Below are positions 60,290 through 64,000 of a DNA stretch of 64,000 nt, in pieces; position 1 is the stretch's first letter, and each line of letters starts with the position of its first letter. The notes under the pieces were generated by a model. It was not told the DNA's origin and made no database searches. It saw only the letters and a list, made by a program, of their open reading frames with translations. The stretch is from contig JANTQA010000021.1 of assembly GCA_027625915.1 (NCBI GenBank), forward strand, positions 1 through 64,000. The letters are read 5' to 3'. Position numbers and translations under genes: made by a program. The stretch is from Anaeramoeba flamelloides. Taxonomy: Eukaryota; Metamonada; Anaeramoebidae.

Positions 60290-60540
60290 AGTTACTTTCG
60301 AATACCGATAAATTCTCAGAAATTTCAAAAAATTTTTAGTTCTGCACCAATTTTGATAAATCTTTGAACTGTTTCTTATCAAACACTACAGGACAAACAA
60401 AATTTTGAAGAACAACTAATTTTACAGAGTTTGTTAACACTTGACCATAAAATACCATATTCAAGGCTTGATCAGAATAATTTCAAAAAGGAAAATCAAG
60501 TAAAAATTTCCAAACATATATTGCAATTTATCAGTCTTAA
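60290..60540 (-). repeat. Dispersed repeat R5, copy 2 (reverse)
   Basis: The reverse complement aligns with 56880-57110 through AATTGCAATTTATG-like, GATTTTCCTTTTTGAAATTA and TTAGTTGTTCTTCAAAATTT. Confidence 0.6.
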
Positions 60541-60719
60541 CAAAATTTTCACAGATACGCCCTTTTTAAAAACGGTGAGAACCAAAAGAGTAAATAAATG
60601 TTTCTCAAAAGACTTAAAAGAGTAACTCAAACAGTTAGAATATCACTTTTTACAACTTTGGGTCCTCACTGTTTTTAAAACAGCTATAAAATAAAACACT
60701 CTTTGACTTGCGCTGATCA

Positions 60720-61345
60720 AAAAAAAAACCCACCTCAAAAGCCAAAAATCTGAGTTTCAAACTAAAACCAGTGCCTTTTTTTTTTCTTGTTGCAATACAA
60801 CATCCAATTCATTACCCAATAGTACACCGAAGATCAAATCAATTTTGAGGGTAAAATCCATTGATATTACAAGTAAATTTTTAAATATGAAATGGGAATT
60901 GATAAAATCTTTCCTCATTTTTCATTTTTCAATTTTGGAAAAAATTTTCTTGAAGAAAATTCAATCTATTTTTTGTGATAAATTTTCCAATTTGATCCTT
61001 CGATTTTCGAATTTCTTGACTTTAAATAGTAGAAGAATAAGAAACCAATACCATGTTTACCAATTGTTTATTGTTGGCTTTCTTGATAAGTTAATGATAA
61101 GATCTTCTACAGTCAGTTTCACTTTTAAGGCACAAACTTTGAACGAAATTTAAGGCACAAAAAAATCTCAAATTAAAGCACAAAATTTGGAATTGATTTT
61201 TTACACAATTATTTTACTAGAATCCAAAATTTTGTGCCCCAATTTGAGATTTTTATTGTGCCTTAAATTTCGTTGAAAGTTTGTGCCTTAAAAGTGGAAC
61301 TGACTATATAACAAAAAAACACGCCTTTTATTTTGAAACAGGGAT
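60720..61345 (+). mobile_element. Dispersed element R4, copy 3, split by a MITE
   Basis: The sequence 60780-61107 aligns with 56210-56540. After the MITE at 61108-61308 it continues with CACGCCTTTTATTTTGAAAC, which matches the unbroken paralogue around 13911-13965 (GGTCTTCTATAATATATATA, then AAAAACGCTTTTTATTTTG). Confidence 0.65.
61108..61308. mobile_element. Palindromic TA-inserted MITE, copy 9
   Basis: Left end TACAGTCAGTTTCACTTTTA and right end AAAAGTGGAACTGACTATA. It is inserted at a TA inside R4, with the centre in reverse orientation. Confidence 0.88.
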
Positions 61346-61574
61346 TAATTAAGTTTGCTAGGCTATTTTTCTGACAGTAAAGTTCAACTTAAAAAAATAA
61401 ATTATCAAGCAATCATAACCATTCTATAAAGCGAACTGTTTGGAAGTGTCTAGTATTTTGGTTCTTCCCTTTTTAGAGACAGAAAAAAAAAAAAATAAAG
61501 ACGTGAATTTAGATCTTAAGGGATTAGAGCTTACCACCCCGAAGTCTAAAATTCAGGCCTGGTGCTATTTTAAA

Positions 61575-62040
61575 GGCAAACCCTATTAGTACTGATAAAT
61601 TCAAATAAATATCTGAAAATTTTTACTTCATTTTCCATTTTAGAAATTTTTATACGCAAGATTTGAATAAAGCATTCTATTGGTTTAAATGTTAAGAAAC
61701 TTTGCAAAAATGGTTCTGCTTCAAAAGATTCTTTTTCTCGAGTTGTTTTAAAAGTTGGGCTAATAAATTACAAAAAAGGAAATTGAACTACAGCCAGTTC
61801 CACTTTTAAGACACAAACTTTGAATGAAATTTAAGGCACAAAAAAATCTCAAATTAAATCACATTTAATGAAATTTTTTTAAACACAAATTATTTTACGA
61901 CTAATTTGAATTTTGTGCTTTAATTTGAGATTTTTTTTGTGCCTTAAATTTAGTTGAAAGTTTGTTTTAAAAGAGGAACTGACTGCAAAAAATTTATTAA
62001 ATTTATTTGAATTTATCGGTATTTCAAAGTTCAATAAGAA
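61575..62040 (+). repeat. Dispersed repeat R5, copy 3, split by a MITE
   Basis: The left part aligns with 56917-57110. The right part after the MITE (AAAAAATTTATTAAATTTAT, then TTGAATTTATC) aligns with 57115-57150. Confidence 0.55.
61789..61987. mobile_element. Palindromic TA-inserted MITE, copy 10
   Basis: Left end TACAGCCAGTTCCACTTTTA and right end AGAGGAACTGACTGCA. It is inserted in R5, with the centre in reverse orientation. Confidence 0.85.
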
Positions 62041-62267
62041 AGCCAAATTAAATCTTGAAAAACACCATTTCTAATTGATTATGTAAAGATCTTTGGCTTT
62101 TGCTGTTCAACTAATAAGTAAAAAATATTTGGGAAATTGAAATTAAAAAATTTCATTTCTTATTTGGAAAATAACAGTATTCTATATGGTTCAAATGTTT
62201 CTAAAAATCCTATTTCTAAAATAGTACTAAAAGTTTATCTCTTCAATTAAAAAAGATTTTTTATATA

Positions 62268-62759
62268 GCAGTGAAAAAAATACAGGGCATGAAAAAAATC
62301 CCAGGACAAGATTTTTAATTTTTGATATTAGGAAAATATTTGCGTAATTTCATTTATTTTTAATCAATTCCTTTTCTTATGAACCAATTTTTTTATGAGT
62401 CAAGTAATAAACCCACTTAAAGTTCATTAAAGTAGGGTGTCTCTAGAATACTCAAGTAATTGTTTGATAGAATAAGTAGATCAACTTTTTTTGAAAAAAC
62501 AATAGAGTTTTATTGAGCTTGGCAAGGAATTTGGAAAATGATAATTTTTATTCTTGATTTCTAATTGAATATTGTTTTGAACAAGTATAATTTCATTAAT
62601 CATTATTCTAATAAGCGGTCGAGTTATAATTATAAAAGTTTGATTCTTAAAAAAAAGGATTTTCATTTAAATAAAAGAAATTACCAAACAATTTTCCTAC
62701 TATTCGCAATTAAAAATCCTGTCTGGGATTTTTTTCATGTACGGTATTTTTTTCACTAC
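62268..62759. mobile_element. Foldback element R2, copy 3 (best preserved)
   Basis: The left end GCAGTGAAAAAAATACAGGG, then CATGAAAAAAATCCC, and its complement at the right end give terminal repeats of about 50 bp. TA flanks both sides (62266-62267 and 62760-62761), suggesting TA target choice as in Tc1/mariner-type elements. The small open frames inside are not conserved in the other copies. Confidence 0.82.
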
Positions 62760-63127
62760 TATATATTAGGAAAAAATTCAAGAATTTTAATATAATAGAT
62801 ACAGCCCGAGACTAATTTAAAGGTTGAGTCATCAACCTAAAGACTTTAAAGTCCAAAAATACCATTCTTAAATTTGTCTCGAAATGTAGATTAGGAGCCA
62901 AAACAAATCTATATATTTAAAAAATTAACACCAAGATTATTTTGCACTCTAATTTTCGCCCATTGGAATTGAAATCTTTTTTAGCCAACACTGTGTACCT
63001 TTCTCGAAGTTCCTTGCTTTGGTTAGAAAATCCATTTCTCTTCTCTTCAAAACGCAAACTCTAGAAAATCACTGTTAGCCTTTCTCTAGTATTATGTTTC
63101 GTTTGGAAAATCTATAGGCTTTCGTTA

Positions 63128-63310
63128 GGTTTTTTTGAGTTTTCTATTTATTTGTGAAATCAATAGATTTTCGAAATTAAATAGAAAACCCCAAAAAAAC
63201 CTAGAACACTTCCAAATAAATGGAAAACTCAAAAAAACCTAGAACACTTCACAAATAAAATAGAAAACCTCAAAAAAACCTAGAACACTTAACAAATAAA
63301 CAGACTACCC
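63128..63310. repeat. Minisatellite with an inverted unit
   Basis: Three direct units of AAAAAAACCTAGAACACTT with AAATARAATAGAAAAC spacers recur every 38-41 bp (about 63191-63300). An inverted unit, AGGTTTTTTTGAGTTTTCTA then TTTATTTGTGAA, precedes them at about 63128-63160, so the locus can form a hairpin. Confidence 0.65.
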
Positions 63311-64000
63311 GGGGAAATCTAGGCACCCCGGGAAACCACGCGTACTCTTGTTGTAACCCATGTCACCCCGCAAAACTGTAACCACCCCACAAAAAAACCA
63401 AAAAAAAAAAAAAACTTTAAAATATCAATTATTTTTATAATTGGCCATTAAATAACGAACGGGAAATGTGCAAAATAATACACACCAATAAAAATTTGGT
63501 ATCTATATTAAAATCTTGTAATGTATCTAATATTTTCTTAAAAATTGAAAAAAATTCACTTTTTAATTGTAATCATTGGGAATAACATCAAATAATTTAT
63601 GGTTCAATGATCTTTATAAGAGATTTTTTAGAGTTATTTGGATCATATAGAATAGTAATGGGATTTGCCTTTGATAACAGCAACAGACTTTAATTATAGA
63701 TAAATCTAGGTCAAAGCCAATCCCTAAAGATTTAACTGCCAGTATTGATTTTTAAAGATTTTCTTTTCTTTTCTTTTATCATTTTTTACGTATATCAAAG
63801 TGTGATAATCAACCCACTTGGAATCTACAAATAATCATCACACATTTTATTATTATTTTGTGAATATACTGAGCATTTTTTTTTTCATAAAGATTAACGA
63901 TTAAATGATATGTTTATTATTATGCCAGGAAACGTTTATTTATTGTTTTTTTTTTTTAATAATTTATTTACTTCCAATAAACTTTTGATTCAAAAGGAAA
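63311..64000. other. Window end with partial R6 repeat
   Basis: A short G+C-rich segment (CTACCCGGGGAAATCTAGGC, CACCCCGGGAAACCACGCG, about 63306-63350) is followed by A+T-rich DNA. Part of it (about 63410-63560) resembles repeat R6. No gene is seen. Confidence 0.4.

Noticed and set aside
60431-60625. 64-codon open frame
   Set aside because: It overlaps repeat R5 and is not kept open in the other copies.

Overview
This is nuclear DNA of a very A+T-rich unicellular eukaryote. The evidence is a four-unit polyubiquitin gene, GT-AG introns that restore conserved protein families, a PWP2/UTP1 homologue, a Rab32-type GTPase, an F-box protein, an RPA43-like RNA polymerase I subunit and B-box/SPRY proteins. 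The lineage cannot be fixed from the window. B-box/SPRY proteins, extreme A+T content and a polyubiquitin ending in a single Asn suggest an amoeboid protist (Anaeramoeba-like or amoebozoan-like), but that is inference.

Genes are sparse, about seven in 64 kb. In order they are: a candidate structured RNA resembling SRP RNA (about 478-712, +); a B-box/coiled-coil/SPRY gene (763-1869, -) with a frame break; a short B-box exon (9767-10079, -); polyubiquitin (17545-18462, -); PWP2 (24885-29855, +, three exons); a Rab32-like GTPase (35308-40566, +, six exons including a 7-nt microexon that completes the P-loop); an F-box plus multi-membrane-span protein (44145-45882, -, two exons); and an RPA43-like gene (47118-51401, -, three exons). 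Introns run from 79 bp to about 4 kb. Several genes are legible only after splicing is worked out. PWP2 and RPA43 both act in rRNA synthesis and processing, but there is no evidence that they are linked functionally here.

The remaining 70-80% of the window is a dense graveyard of non-autonomous foldback and MITE-like elements. The main family is a ~200-bp, almost fully palindromic element with ends TACAGTCAGTT..., present in ten copies and inserted at TA. One copy (3870-4751) is split by a 677-bp element with a perfect TTAA target duplication, and itself sits in an older dispersed repeat whose empty site is visible at 14518. Other elements are a ~500-bp TA-flanked foldback family (three copies), a Mutator-like element with ~190-bp terminal inverted repeats and a 10-bp target duplication inside the Rab intron, a ~1-kb composite palindrome at 20.95-21.95 kb, a foldback just upstream of the F-box gene, and several older dispersed repeats that recur on both strands. 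Two arrays of the palindromic 8-mer ATCGCGAT, spaced every 17-20 bp (3141-3240 and 6808-6984), fit none of these families.

The most interesting observations are the nested insertion with its paralogous empty site, the 7-nt microexon inside the Walker A motif, the phased ATCGCGAT arrays, the F-box/membrane fusion and the possible SRP RNA.
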